Assembly: GCA_036924085.1 (NCBI GenBank)
Contig: JAVGWX010000013.1
Span: forward strand, 46,929,175 to 46,993,174
DNA from: Ariolimax columbianus
Taxonomy: Eukaryota > Mollusca > Gastropoda > Stylommatophora > Arionidae
Reading direction: 5' to 3'
Length of the DNA: 64,000 nucleotides
In this document: piece after piece, positions 1 through 10,194 of the stretch
How the letters are laid out: every line of letters starts with the position of its first letter
Position numbering within the stretch: the stretch's first letter is position 1
Translations under genes and position numbers: made by a program
Notes under the pieces: generated by a model
Databases searched by the model: none
Told to the model about the DNA's origin: nothing
What the model saw: only the letters and a program-made list of their open reading frames with translations

Positions 1-21
1 GGTGGGTTTCAGTGGCTCTTC

Positions 22-390
22 TTACATCCCGAAGCGTAATTATGTTGTTTCGAATGCCCACAATGAGTAGTTCACTCTTAAGTGCGCCTTGAAAAGGGCG
101 TTAAGTGACGGGTTGCAGTAGCTTTCCTCACATCGAACGTGATGATGAAGGTGGACCGAGGTCCTCCAGGCGGTTGTGCTATGCTTGGCTTCATCTGCGT
201 GTCGCTCACTACTACGGAGATCACGTCGAACCTCACCTTGTTAGCCAGACTGTTGTCCTCGACAACAGCCCGTTTCCAGAGCGACCAACGAAGAGGTCAG
301 GTGGTCTTGTGGTCTTAACCAGTATATTTCTCCTGACCCTTTTTAACATTCTCTGACCAGTGTGTTTTGCCTAACCAGACGTTAGCCTCA
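22..390 (+). repeat. Dispersed repeat C, copy 1
   Basis: About 370 bp that recurs at 1125, 2690 and 34310 (same strand) and at 1615 and 14030 (opposite strand). Landmarks in order are GCCCACAATGAGTAG, GGTGGACCGAGGTCCTCCAG, TCACTACTA followed by GATCACGTCGA, and a tail with GACCAGACGTTAG. No tRNA-like A/B box and no reading frame of known type are visible. It may be a SINE body or a non-autonomous DNA element; the class is undetermined. Confidence 0.75.
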
Positions 391-419
391 CCGGCCCTCG
401 TAATTATGAAAGCAGACTT

Positions 420-540
420 GAATTATCTAGGCTGTAGTGCAATGCGAGGTTCCTAAACAATCTCACCTCTCTGGGGACAACACTGTCGATCCCCACCTCC
501 TTGCTGTGACACGACCTGTTACCAGAAGGGAAAATGTGGA
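420..540 (-). repeat. Dispersed repeat C2 fragment
   Basis: Contains the reverse form of the C2 end, GTAGTGCAATGCGAGG, and a degraded GATCGACAGTG segment. Related pieces lie at 2460, 4020, 9770 and 25335. Short and diverged. Confidence 0.45.
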
Positions 541-1124
541 AACAGTGGCAAATATGTTTGTTAGTCTTCTTCTTAGACGTTTCTTCTCAAAAGAACTTTT
601 CTGCCGCTGTGTTGTAACTTACAGCGAGGCTGTGATACCAGCGCATTTCTGTTCAGCATATCTGATTTCAGCACTTTATTGTTGGGACCGGATATGTCTT
701 CCCTCTGCGATCCCTAATCTCTTAGACAGGATGCAAGGTTACAGTCTGTTTCCAGGGCCGCGACTTGGAGGCGGAATATAATTTTAGTCATGCATGTGTC
801 ACTGAACCAGCTATGAGTCACTGGCTGCTGGTAGCGCCTTTGCTGCTACATCTTCAGCACCTATAGCAACAGCGTTCACAACAAAAAGTATTTTTTCTGA
901 ACCAGGACAACACAATGCAACTAACAACAGAAAAGTAAGTGATGTAATAAGCAGCCCGGATTAGAACCACGGACCTCCTCCAGATGGCGAAAACGTTTAA
1001 CCATGAATAAGAGCGAGAGAGAAGAGTTACGGTTTAAGGTATTCGACTAACCGGACACCCCAAAAATCAATAGTTTTACCTGATCCCGATGTTACACTCC
1101 GCTCCGGCGAATGTGGTCAAATAT
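541..1124. other. Unassigned sequence
   Basis: I see no recognisable gene, transposon domain or tandem repeat. It contains the phrase GGATTAGAACCACGGACC near 957-975, which may be a decayed tRNA-like B box, but nothing more can be supported. Confidence 0.5.
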
Positions 1125-1460
1125 GGGAATGGCTGTATGTTGTTTGTTTTGAATATCCACAACGAGTAGGTTTAGTCTTTTGTGCGCCATGAACAGGACG
1201 GTGCAGTAGCTTTCCTCACATCCCGAGAGCGCTGATGACGGTGGACCGAGGTACCCGGGCGGCTGTGCTATGCTTGGCTTCAGCTGGGTGCTGCTCACTA
1301 CTACAGGGATCACGTCGATCCGTCACCTAGTTAGACAGACTGCCATAAAAACAGCCCGTTTTCAGGGAGGGCTACGAGGAAGCCCTAGCGAGGGCATTGG
1401 CCAGCATATTTCGTCTGACCCTGACTAACATATCTGGTCAGCATGTAGTGTCTTTCTCCC
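1125..1460 (+). repeat. Dispersed repeat C, copy 2
   Basis: Same landmarks as copy 1, with small deletions in the first third. It faces copy 3 at 1615-1985, so the two form an inverted pair. Confidence 0.75.
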
Positions 1461-1614
1461 CATGGACATGGTTAATTGTCAATACAGAACAAACAACCGT
1501 GAACCAAACAGGGTCGTCGGCTGTGCGCGTGAATGCACCCCTATGGAAAGCCACAACAGGCCGATTCTGTGTTTTTCTTAAAACATCACGATCAAAGGAA
1601 TTAAATAGAGAGAA

Positions 1615-1985
1615 TGAGGAGGGGAAACTAACGTCTGGTCAGGCATAACAAGCTGACCAGACGTGTTAGTCAGGGTCAGGTAAAATACAAAATACACTGG
1701 GCAAGGCCCCCCCCCCCCCATTTCACGCAGCTATCCCTGGAAACGGGCTGTTTTTAATGTCAGACTAGTTAATGAGGGGGGGGGGGAATTGACGTGATCC
1801 CCATAGTAGTGCGTGACACGTAGATGTGAAGGGGCATTGCACAACCTCCTTGCCTACCCCTGTCCACCTTCAGCAGAACGATCGGAATGTGAAGAAAGCT
1901 ACTACGGCCCCAAGTTGAACATATTTTAAGGGCGCACAAATGAGTGAACTTAATGATTGTGTACATTCAATAGCATTGAGAGAAA
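1615..1985 (-). repeat. Dispersed repeat C, copy 3
   Basis: Inverted copy starting with the tail motif ACTAACGTCTGGTCAGGC and ending near the GCGCACAAATGAGTGAA landmark. It has expanded C and G homopolymers near 1707-1720 and 1777-1786. Confidence 0.75.
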
Positions 1986-2045
1986 ACCGGCGATGAACTG
2001 GTACGGATTACGAAACACGTGAACTGTGCCAAAAATCACATGAAA

Positions 2046-2369
2046 TGCAGTGGTCAGCGACCCATAGCTGACTGCTAGCGTCAGGGCCAGCGAACCAAAG
2101 CTGCGAAGTTCCTTCTACACCTCCACGCTGTGATCCCGGATAACAGGCTGCAGCAGGGCAGACTGGCTAAAGAGAAGGGATCGAAGAGGGAATGCTAACC
2201 CGGTACTCAAAAAATGATTGCTGAAGTCGGATGTGTTGGACCGAAAGGTGTAAATATCGCAGTCAAGCTGTAAACTACGACACAACGCATTCCGTTGTCT
2301 GGACTACATTCTGCTACTTAAGCAATTTCAGTTTTTGGTAGTGGGAGATTGAGAATGAACGAAGCCAAG
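2046..2369 (+). mobile_element. SINE-B copy, head missing
   Basis: Carries the SINE-B body (GGTCAGCGACCCATAGCTGA, then CTACACCTCCACGC), the shared core GAAGTCGGATGTGTTGGACC, and the 3' end GGTAGTGGGAGATTGAGAAT followed by GAACGAAG. The tRNA-like head seen in the 4647-5068 copy is absent. Other copies lie at 4647, 10195, 11310, 41695, 51575, 53150 and 61590. Confidence 0.8.
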
Positions 2370-2459
2370 CCAACTGTGCCAAAAGAAAGGTTGCCGATAG
2401 AGCAGCCTGGCATTCTCGCTGGCAAACAACTACACCCCGAGGTAGAAGAGGATCGACTA

Positions 2460-2690
2460 AGTAAGATAGTCAGGTCGGGAAATGAAGACTGTCATGTTGG
2501 GCGAAACATGCTGATCAAGACCCTAACTGCCTGTCCCTGTCAGGATACATGGAAACAGGCCGTGTCACTGCAGACTGACCAACGAGGTGAGGATCGACGC
2601 GATAATCTCCCCATAGCGGTGAAGAGTCTTACATTGCACTGCAGACAGGAGGACCCATGTTAACCTTGTAAGATACGCCTGGGATGTTGT
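2460..2690 (+). repeat. Dispersed repeat C2
   Basis: Related to C in the first half (CTGATCAAGACCC, then GGAAACAGGC) but ends in a different module with CATTGCACT and CAGGAGGACC. It matches 9770-9960 and, in reverse, 25335-25500. Confidence 0.6.
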
Positions 2691-2990
2691 TGAATGCTCA
2701 CAATGAATAACTTGACTGTTACGTGCTCCATAAAAGGGTGTTAAGTGGTGGGTTTCTGTAGCTTTACTCAAATCCAGAGCGTGCTGATGAAAGTGGACCG
2801 GGGTCATCCAGCCGGTTGTGCTATGCTTAACTACACCTGAGTGTCGCTCACTACTACTGGGATCACGTCCAGTCACCATCACACTAAATAGACTGTCATG
2901 AAACAACCTGTTTCCAGTGAGAACTGCGTGGAAGTGAGATGGGGACCATGGTGAGTATATTTTACCGGACATGACTAATCAGTATGTTTT
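2691..2990 (+). repeat. Dispersed repeat C, copy 4
   Basis: Same landmarks as copy 1. Its 3' tail (TTTTGCCTGATCAGACGTTA) is the sequence amplified in the adjoining 49-bp array. Confidence 0.75.
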
Positions 2991-3170
2991 GCCTGATCAG
3001 ACGTTAGTCTTCTCTCTCCCTGCCTAATCAGCATGTTTTGCCTGATCAGACGTTAGTCTTCTCTCTCCCTGCCTAATCAGCATGTTTTGCCTGATCAGAC
3101 GTTAGTCTTCTCTCTCCCTGCCTAATCAGCATGTTTTGCCTGAACATATGTTAGTCTTCTCTCTCCTGTC
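2976..3170 (+). repeat. 49-bp tandem array, about 4 copies
   Basis: The phrase ATGTTTTGCCTGA recurs at 2984, 3033, 3082 and 3131, an exact 49-bp period. The unit contains the tail of repeat C (CAGACGTTAGTC), so the array probably grew from the end of the preceding C copy. Confidence 0.95.
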
Positions 3171-3481
3171 TCGGAAAGTAGGACGAGCAACTGTAACTAG
3201 GTACCAGAGAATGATTCGATCAAAAGCTATGATTAGCTCGGTGCTGTCAGCTCATTCACCGTGCTGCGCCTTCAACCCCCGAGCCAAGTGTTAGAAGATT
3301 TAATTCTTGATTCTAGGAACCAACATAATCCCACAGTGGGCATTCCCATAAGTGATCCGTTCTTCGTCCAAGTGTTTAAATACTCAGAGTCCCAGTCAGG
3401 TGTTTTCATATTTTTCAGATCTTTGCAGACAGGACACACTTTCTCCCCTCCCCCCCTAGTCACTCCCAAATTGATCATCCT
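3171..3481. other. Unassigned sequence
   Basis: I see no gene or known repeat. The region ends at the first monomer of the 58-bp array. Confidence 0.5.
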
Positions 3482-3893
3482 CTGTTCATACGCCGTCTGT
3501 CTCTTCATCATTCCGAGGAGTATCCATAACTGCCCTGATCTGTTCATACGCCGTCTGTCTCTTCATCATTCCGAGGAGTATCCATAACTGCCCTGATCTG
3601 TTCATACGCCGTCTGTCTCTTCATCATTCCGAGGAGTATCCATAACTGCCCTGATCTGTTCATACGCCGTCTGTCTCTTCATCATTCCGAGGAGTATTCA
3701 TAACTGCCCTGATCTGTTCATACGCCGTCTGTCTCTTCATCATTCCGAGGAGTATCCATAACTGCCCTGATCTGTTCATACGCCGTCTGTCTCTTCATCA
3801 TTCCGAGGAGTATTCATAACTGCCCTGATCTGTTCATACGCCGTCTGTCTCTTCATCATTCCGAGGAGTATCCATAACTGCCCTGATCAACCC
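3482..3893 (+). repeat. 58-bp tandem array, 7 copies
   Basis: TTCATACGCC recurs at 3485, 3543, 3601, 3659, 3717, 3775 and 3833. Copies are nearly identical. The main variant is GTATCCATAA versus GTATTCATAA. High identity points to recent amplification. Confidence 0.97.
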
Positions 3894-4499
3894 AAACGTG
3901 TGATCAATGCTATTCCTGCTGTTTTGAGTTATATCTGTATGTTTTTTTTTGTTTGGTAGCTTGTTAAGTGTCTCTTCGTCCGTCCTGATGAGTATTTGAG
4001 AAGATAGACCGGTGCACTCCCAGCTTTAGTGCAACGCGAGCCTTCTCAGTACGTTCACCGCCATAGAGATCACATTGCCGACCCCCAACTCGTTATCCAA
4101 ACTGACGTAATACATCATGTTGCCGGAAATAAGAACGAGGTAGAAGGAAGCGACTAGATCTGTGTAGAATTGGATTCTACAGCCACCTCTGTGCCCACCG
4201 GCGAAGTACAACACAACATGTCCGATCGCTGTTGTCGTCATCACCTTGCAGGATGATATTATTATTATCAATGTTTCACTTGAGCCCGATAACTCTTTAA
4301 CCCGAAGGCTACGCGAGAAATGCACTAACAAAGTGGGTCAAGTGTGACATTTATCTTAGACATGTCTCTTTTTGTAACCTTTAGTCCTGCCTTTTCAACA
4401 TTTGAATGAGATTGTGTGCAGTCAAGCCCCTATTGCTGTTCCACTGTGTTTGGGATGAACAGAGAGGGTCTACAAACACGGTGTTGACTTCAATAATCC
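3894..4499. other. Mostly unassigned; short C2-like piece
   Basis: Bases 4020-4100 resemble C2 (GTGCAACGCGAG, then CATAGAGATCAC). Otherwise I see nothing recognisable. Confidence 0.4.
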
Positions 4500-4646
4500 C
4501 CGTTTTTTTTTTTTTAGGTAGCAGGGGTTGGCCTGTCGGCCCAGTAGATCCGACTTCAGCATCCATTTTATGTAAGGATCTGCTTCCTCCTGCCTTTTCT
4601 AAGGGTATGCTTCCCCGGGGTAACGGCCGGTGCTGTGATGGGGATC
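4500..4646 (-). mobile_element. SINE-A fragment
   Basis: Reverse-orientation 3' part of SINE-A: poly-T (the A tail in reverse), CCTGTCGGCCCAGTAGATCC, and the GCAAACCC/CCCCGGGGTAACGGCCGG region. It stops abruptly at GATGGGGATC, where the (GAA)-type tail of a SINE-B copy begins. This is either one SINE inserted into another or a chimera. Confidence 0.8.
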
Positions 4647-5068
4647 TTCTTCTTCGTTCGTTCTCAATCTCCCACTACCAAACACTGAAAGGGCTTATAT
4701 AGCAGAATGTAGTCCAGAGAACGGAATGCGTTGTATCGTAGTTTACAGCTTGACTGCGATATTTGCACCTTTCGGTCCAACACATCCGACTTCAGCAAGC
4801 ATTTTGTGAGTACCGGGTTAGCTTTCCTTTTTCGATCCCTTCTTCTTAGCCAGTCTGCCCTGCTGCAGCCTGCTATCCAGGATCACCGCGTGGAGGTGTA
4901 GAAGGGTCTTGGCAGCTATGGTTCGCTGGCCCTGACCTTAGCAGTCAGCTATGGGTCGTTGACCACTGCAGCTCATGTGCTGCTCAGCATCTTGATCCCT
5001 GATGGGGATCGAACCCAGCACCTTTGGTTGTGAGCCGTGTCACTTAACCACTAACCCACCCCGCCCCC
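4647..5068 (-). mobile_element. SINE-B, longest copy with tRNA-like head
   Basis: Read on the minus strand: a tRNA-like head at about 5068-4990 with an A-box-like TTAGTGGTTAAG and a B-box GGGTTCGATCCCC. Then follow the SINE-B body (GATGCTGAGCAGCACATGAG, CTCCACGCGGTGATCCTGG), the shared core GAAGTCGGATGTGTTGGACC, and the 3' end GGTAGTGGGAGATTGAGA with a GAACGAAGAAGAAG tail. The head is nearly the same as in SINE-A, so the two families differ mainly between head and core. It supports treating SINE-B as a Pol III-type SINE. Confidence 0.85.
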
Positions 5069-5099
5069 TCACGATGTGTTTTCAAAGTTAATAGCTGCA

Positions 5100-5390
5100 G
5101 ATAGCGGAAATATCGTTGGGCGTATCACATAGCGCAATCGTTTGCCATTTGCAGAAACAACACAACAGCACCAACAGTAACACAAGACGATTACCATGAA
5201 ATTAGCATACAAGAACAAACTGTTGTGTTGCGACTTAGAACAGGACACAACCGACTCCACGGCCACATGTACACACAATTGAAGACTGCCAACTCAGCTG
5301 CGTGTACATGCGGACAGACACCCCAGACTGCTGAGTCCATACTACATAATATTCGGAGAAAATCCACTGGCCCATTGCACCAACCCTGAA
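5100..5390 (+). pseudogene. LINE-H-type C-terminal tail fragment
   Basis: One plus frame reads a segment with LRLRTGHNRLHGHMY followed by ACTCGQTPQTAE. This is the conserved tail that follows RNase H in LINE-H copies, where the pattern is RTGHNRL, then C-x-C-G, then H-x-L-x2-C-P. Here the final H/C residues are degraded and stops surround the frame, so it is a dead fragment of a related but distinct element. Confidence 0.65.
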
Positions 5391-5635
5391 AGATGGAATT
5401 TATTGACATATTTGTGAATTGCAAAAGACAGTGAAGTTTGTACACGAGACACAACATTGCAGATATAGACATACGAGGGGTGTTCAAATGACAACGGACC
5501 TAACTGCACCAAGTAAACATACGTACGATGCACATGATGACGTCAATTGTAATGTAAACAACACATACTGACCGTCAAGTTTGCAAAATGTCACTATCCT
5601 CCGCCTCATAGTTTCTTCAGCAGACCGTTGAAAAC

Positions 5636-5918
5636 ATGGCGGGTGTGACACGGAATCCTTCCAGAATTGATCAGCGAGCGGTGATTTGGTTTCTAACAGC
5701 TGTAGGATGTCGACCAGTTGACATTCATTGCAGAATGCAGGCAGTGTATGGGGATAAAATTGTGTCGAAGACTGAACAGTGAAGAACTGGAAAACTATGT
5801 TAACAAAAGATCTTCCGAGACCAGGTCAGGCGCATATTGTTGCGTCAGAAGATACCATCGCCAAAATTGGTGCACAAATTCGGGTGGATCGTCGCCAGAG
5901 CTTACCTTCGCTACACTT
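5636..5918 (+). pseudogene. Mariner transposase N-terminus, left arm
   Basis: Starting at ATG 5636, the frame carries RNPSRIDQRAV and GCRPVDIHCRMQAVYGDK, the N-terminal DNA-binding region of mariner-type transposases. It meets a stop after about 48 residues. A shifted frame then continues with LTKDLPRPGQAH and RVDRRQSLPSL, the second helix-turn-helix, up to about 5918, where the inverted arm begins. No catalytic domain is present. The left terminal repeat and leader lie upstream at 5472-5635. Confidence 0.8.
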
Positions 5919-6040
5919 TTGTCACCAAACACTGTCTGCATTCTGCGACGAACGTCAACTGGACGACATCCTTCATCTGTTAGAAACCGAATCACCGCTC
6001 GCTGATCAACTCGAGACGCATTCCGTATCATAGCCGCCAT
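5900..6040 (-). pseudogene. Mariner transposase N-terminus, right arm
   Basis: Minus-strand ATG at 6040 opens MAAMIRNASRVDQRAVIRFL and GCRPVDVRRRMQTVFGDK, the same N-terminal helix-turn-helix as the left arm. It ends near residue 46, where the inverted left arm starts. Leader and terminal repeat follow at 6041-6205. The two arms differ at many bases, so they are either old or were joined from two diverged copies. Confidence 0.8.
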
Positions 6041-6205
6041 GTTTTTAAAAAATCTACCGAGGAAACTGTGAGTCGGAGGATTATGAAATTTGGCATACTT
6101 GACGGTTGATATGTGCTGTTTACATCAGAAATTACCCCATCATACACATCTTACGTATGTTCACTTGGTCCAGTTAGGTCCCGGGGTATTTGAACACGCC
6201 TCGTA

Positions 6206-7390
6206 TTTTCAAGCGAATTAAAGAAGAAACGTTTCTTGTAAACTTTGTCACTTCATCCAGCGCGGTTAGCCACTTTACGTTTCCTGATCAGGGGTAAACA
6301 CATTATTTCCCAGACATGGAGTCGTGGACATGCTTGTGATTTCGCCTTCTTGGTTTACCTCTGCCTCTGTGATGGGGATCGAACCCAGCACCTTCGGGTT
6401 GTAAGCCGTGTCCCTTAACCACTAGTCCACGCGGTCCCCACCCACCTGATGATCTGCCCAAACCTCCCGGAGACTTGCAGTATGCACGACTTGCTGAATG
6501 GCAACTGAATACTGGAAGAATGGTGTATGGTGTGGTGCCTGAGACAGGGGAAGTAAGTATAGGCTTGCCATTAGTCTCCTTTATTAAACTTGTGCATAAG
6601 CACTTTCAGTGACTTTGTAAAAGCGGCTTCTGTAGTAATGTGTTTTACAGGATGAGGGTGCTAGTCAACACAAATGTAAAGTCAGTCATGTTGTTTGGAG
6701 CGATGGGGGAAGTTTGGCTATTATGTTTTACCAAGTAAATTGTGTCTACCTCGTAATATACCTTTATACCAATAGCGTCTGCCTTCAGTGTTATTCAGCG
6801 GAAGGATCCTGGGTATAATCGATCCTCAGGCCCGCCATGTTTTAATATATGGCTCGAAAACCAATTATTCTTAACTGTAGGAGATTTAGTTAGCAGGGAC
6901 GGTTTTTACACTTTTTAAAATGTGCAATTCACTCAAAAAAGGAAGAATGGTGTTTGTTATATTAGTCTAGCTGTTGCCAACGTGGGGTATTCTGGCAGAT
7001 AGTCATCCGTGAGGGGACATGGGAGGGTCTGTGAAGGGACATACGAGAGTCTGAAATCAAATCAAGATTCTCCAAATACGCCTCTGTACGAATGTTTTGT
7101 TTTTAATTCCATCTTGGGTGATAGGGTACATTACAGTGGTCTCGGCGTATTACTACTGGCCCGCGGTATAGATATGGCTAAGGACCACTACTTTAGTCCC
7201 AATTCATGATAATCTGAGACCAAGACGATTTGAATTCTAATATAACCAACAGGTTAATAACAGTTCAGTGAAACTGGAGATGTTTCTGTCTGATGCATTT
7301 CAATTATAACAAGTAAGTTTTGGTGTTGATCATAACGTACATTGTGAGACTTTTTACAGCTGACTTGCAAAATCTGGTAATGGTAAAATG
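6206..7390. other. Unassigned sequence with a SINE head at 6353-6438
   Basis: Bases 6353-6438 hold a reverse tRNA-like SINE head (GGGGATCGAACCCAGCACC, then CCTTAACCACTAG). The rest shows no recognisable gene, LINE domain or tandem repeat. It is one of the longer stretches I cannot assign. Confidence 0.55.
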
Positions 7391-8032
7391 TGTGCTGTAT
7401 GTTCATCATATGTTTAGTACTATTGTATGTGCTGTATGTTCATCATATGTTTAGTACTATTGTATGTGCTGTATGTTCATCATATGTTTAGTACTATTGT
7501 ATGTGCTGCATGTTCATCATATGTTTAGTACTATTGTATGTGCTGTATGTTCATCATATGTTTAGTACTATTGCATATACTGTATGTTCATCATATGTTT
7601 AGTACTATTGCATATACTGTATGTTCATCATATGTTTAGTAATATTGCATATACTGTATGTTCATCATATGTTTAGTAATATTGCATATACTGTATGTTC
7701 ATCATATGTTTAGTACTATTGCATATACTGTATGTTCATCATATGTTTAGTACTATTGCATATACTGTATGTTCATCATATGTTTAGTACTATTGTATGT
7801 GCTGTATGTTCATCATATGTTTAGTAATATTGCATATACTGTATGTTCATCATATGTTTAGTACTATTGTATGTGCTGTATGTTCATCATATGTTTAGTT
7901 CTATTGCACGTGTTGTATGTTCATCATATGTTTAGTAATATTGCATATACTGTATGTTCATCGTATGTTTAGTTCTATTGTATGTGCTGCTTGTTCATCA
8001 TATGTTTAGTACTATTACATGTGCTGCTCATA
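7391..8032 (+). repeat. 37-bp tandem array, about 17 copies
   Basis: The unit holds TGTATGTTCATCATATGTTT. Starts at 7394 and 7431 fix the 37-bp period. Two monomer types are mixed, one with GTATGTGCTGTATG and one with GCATATACTGTATG. They occur in blocks rather than at random. Confidence 0.95.
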
Positions 8033-8458
8033 GGTAATTCGAATATAACATGTTTCTATCTTGTTATTTCTTAGCAGATTGTACGTCAGTCTGTTGCGGC
8101 CTGGGACAAAGTGAGAAAGTAACAAACAATCATGTACTGGGAGTATATTTTGACACAATGAAAAGAGACAGCGACAACAAAGTTGGTGAGAATGACACAA
8201 AGCAATATATGTATTGACTGATACCCCGACAAGGATCAATATAGTTGGTGAGAAGAACAATATACAGTAAACATATAGATTGACAACATGAAAAGAACCC
8301 GGAACAACAAAGTTGGTTATATTGACGCCAAGCAGTAAATGTATATTGAGATATAAAAGTGAGATAGCACTTAGTATTCAGAGGTCTCTATTCTCTAAAC
8401 CCTTTAAGTTTATTTGATAGTGTATTACAGTGGCTCTTCCAACATGTACAAAATTACT
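8033..8458. other. Degenerate two-fold repeat, otherwise unassigned
   Basis: Two diverged copies of a roughly 70-bp segment with AACAACAAAGTTGGT-like text lie near 8150-8220 and 8278-8350. No coding signal is recognisable. Confidence 0.4.
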
Positions 8459-8562
8459 ACAAATCTGAATTTCTTGGCTTCTGCAAATCCGAATTTCTTG
8501 GACGCTACAAATCCCAATTTTTTAGATGCTACAAATCCCAATTCTTGGCTGCTACAATCTAA
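8459..8562 (+). repeat. 24-bp tandem array, about 4 copies
   Basis: Units such as CAAATCCGAATTTCTTGGAC are 23-24 bp long. In one frame they read an eight-residue repeat (NPNFLDAT) inside a small open frame from 8414 to 8608. Nothing indicates that this frame is a gene. Confidence 0.85.
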
Positions 8563-8989
8563 AAAGTTAAGTTTCTATGTGACAAGTATTTGCTTTAGCC
8601 TCTATTGAGATTTCAAAGAGCACCTGGCAAATACAACAGAGATGGCAAAGACAACTGGTGTCTCATTGGAGAAAACTCAAGAAGCCGACCCAAAATAAGA
8701 ACATGTGAAGAGCATATGTTGCAGTTTCATGTTCCAATGGAAATAAGATGGATTAAGGCAATAGTCAAGTCTGTTGAATACTTGAAGCCTGTCAATGGAC
8801 AGAGAAACACGATGTACTATAACAATTCTAGAGAATGGGTCTGTCAATAAGGAATTATACAGAAAGAAGTAAAATGACTTGGCAAGCAATCAATGCATGT
8901 GACTACATTTGGGGCATAGGTCATTGACAACCCTCTTAGAGAAAGTTTGATCTTGAGCTGACATTCCTGCCTGTATCCAGCTGAGATCC
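8563..8989. other. Unassigned sequence
   Basis: A small open frame (8605-8850, plus) has no recognisable family. Near 8915-8935 the phrase GGGGCATAGGTCATTGACAA also occurs in diverged form at 25539, so a dispersed repeat end lies here. Confidence 0.4.
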
Positions 8990-9570
8990 TGAGAGCCAAG
9001 TTCATTATTTTCATCTTTTCTCTTTATCTGCTTTTCTTCCTTTTCCCCTGTGGATACCATGTCACGGCATGTCTGATGATGCTTTCCTTAGAGTGTATCC
9101 TATCCAACCTCATTTCCTATGTTTGATCTGTTGCTCCAATGGTTGTTGTTGGCTTCTGTACTACAAGTCTTCGTTCCTCACCATGTCTTGCCAGCCTATA
9201 CCATTATTCTCCAAAGACATGCATCTCTGTATTTCCTTGGTCAGTCTCCAAGTTTCTACTCCATACAAGAGAACTAACGACATTGGAATAAAACAATCTG
9301 AACTTAGTATTAGTCTCTATCTCCCAGGATTTCCATATATTATTGAGTTACAGGAATGCTGTCCTTGCCTTTCCAATTTTAGACCTTACACCTACCTCTG
9401 TGCTCCCTGAAGTATCAATTGCATTGCCCAAATATGAGATGTTCACATATTCTAGCATCCAACTTTCAAGCATGACTGGCTCTTTGCTTAAAGTGTTGAT
9501 TTCAAACAGCTTGGTTTTCTTCATGTTAATAAAAATGACAAGTCCCAGACAGCACATGATTAAGCTACAA
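8990..9570 (-). pseudogene. LINE-R reverse transcriptase C-terminal fragment
   Basis: The minus strand from 9557 reads MKKTKLFEINTLSKEPV and then VNISYLGNAIDTSGSTEVGV. This matches the conserved post-RT region of RTE-type LINEs (a KKTK element, then YLG with a spacer and the start of a G-x-A-R segment). Downstream frames, broken by stops, give LLYGVETWRLTKEI-like text and a W-I-G-H-T-L-R-K motif typical of the same region. The order on the minus strand is normal for such a LINE. It is 5' truncated and dead. Confidence 0.75.
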
Positions 9571-9770
9571 TGATATGTGTTCAGACAATAACAATTACAG
9601 CATGGATGAAAGGAAAGGTGTCTGTTATGAAGAATTGGCTGTGAGTGTTACTTTTCCATCATCCATTTCTGCCTCTTAAGAACTTTAGCACTATTCCTTC
9701 CCATAGTGCCTTCCCCTAAATATATCAGACTTTCTTCGTTTATTCATACATCTATATTTCTTGGGGAGTA

Positions 9771-9960
9771 ACATTAGAGTCAGGTAAAACATACTGATCA
9801 AGATCCCAGCTCACGTCTATCCCAGTCTCCCTGGAAACTGGCTGTGTTTCGGCAGTCTGACAGGTGGGATGGTGATTGATTTTATGATTCTCATGGCAGT
9901 GAGCTTTCTGATGTCTCACATTGCACTACTGTATGGAAGGACCGGGGCCCGGCTCAAGAT
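9771..9960 (+). repeat. Dispersed repeat C2
   Basis: Contains AGTCAGGTAAAACATACTGA, GGAAACTGGCTGTG and CATTGCACTACTGTATG, matching 2460-2690. Confidence 0.6.
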
Positions 9961-10019
9961 GTAAAAATAGATAGTGTAAGCCGCTACGAAAAAATGACAC
10001 AATGAGTAGCTTTGAATAA

Positions 10020-10097
10020 TTGCATTTTGATGTCTTTCTTCTTCATCGTTCTCAATTTCCTGACACCAAGCCCTGAAAAGAGCTTTACAAATGGCTA
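10020..10097 (-). mobile_element. SINE-B 3'-end fragment
   Basis: Reverse text TTCTTCTTCATCGTTCTCAA and then ACCAAGCCCTGAAAAG is the SINE-B 3' end with its GAA-type tail. It is truncated after about 75 bp. Confidence 0.6.
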
Positions 10098-10194
10098 CTA
10101 CCAACTGCCCTTGCAGATGTACAGGTCGACTAAGACATCTTCACAATCAAAAGCATACTTTATATCAGATGGCCAGAAGTGGTTGAAGATGCAG

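Larger units (their letters stand above)
5472..6205. mobile_element. Mariner foldback element, two 5' ends head to head
   Basis: Both ends carry matching terminal inverted repeats: TACGAGGGGTGTTCAAAT at 5472 and its reverse, ATTTGAACACGCCTCGTA, ending at 6205. Similarity continues inward through GACCTAACT and CCAAGT. Each arm then has a transposase start codon (5636 on plus, 6040 on minus) and the same N-terminal helix-turn-helix. The 3' half of the gene and the normal 3' end are missing. TA dinucleotides border both ends, as expected of Tc1/mariner insertion. At 734 bp, it would need transposase supplied in trans. Confidence 0.85.

Noticed and set aside
3482..8032. CRISPR-like spacing of near-identical repeats
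   Set aside because: Units are contiguous without unique spacers, the setting is eukaryotic and no Cas-type gene is present. They are ordinary tandem arrays.
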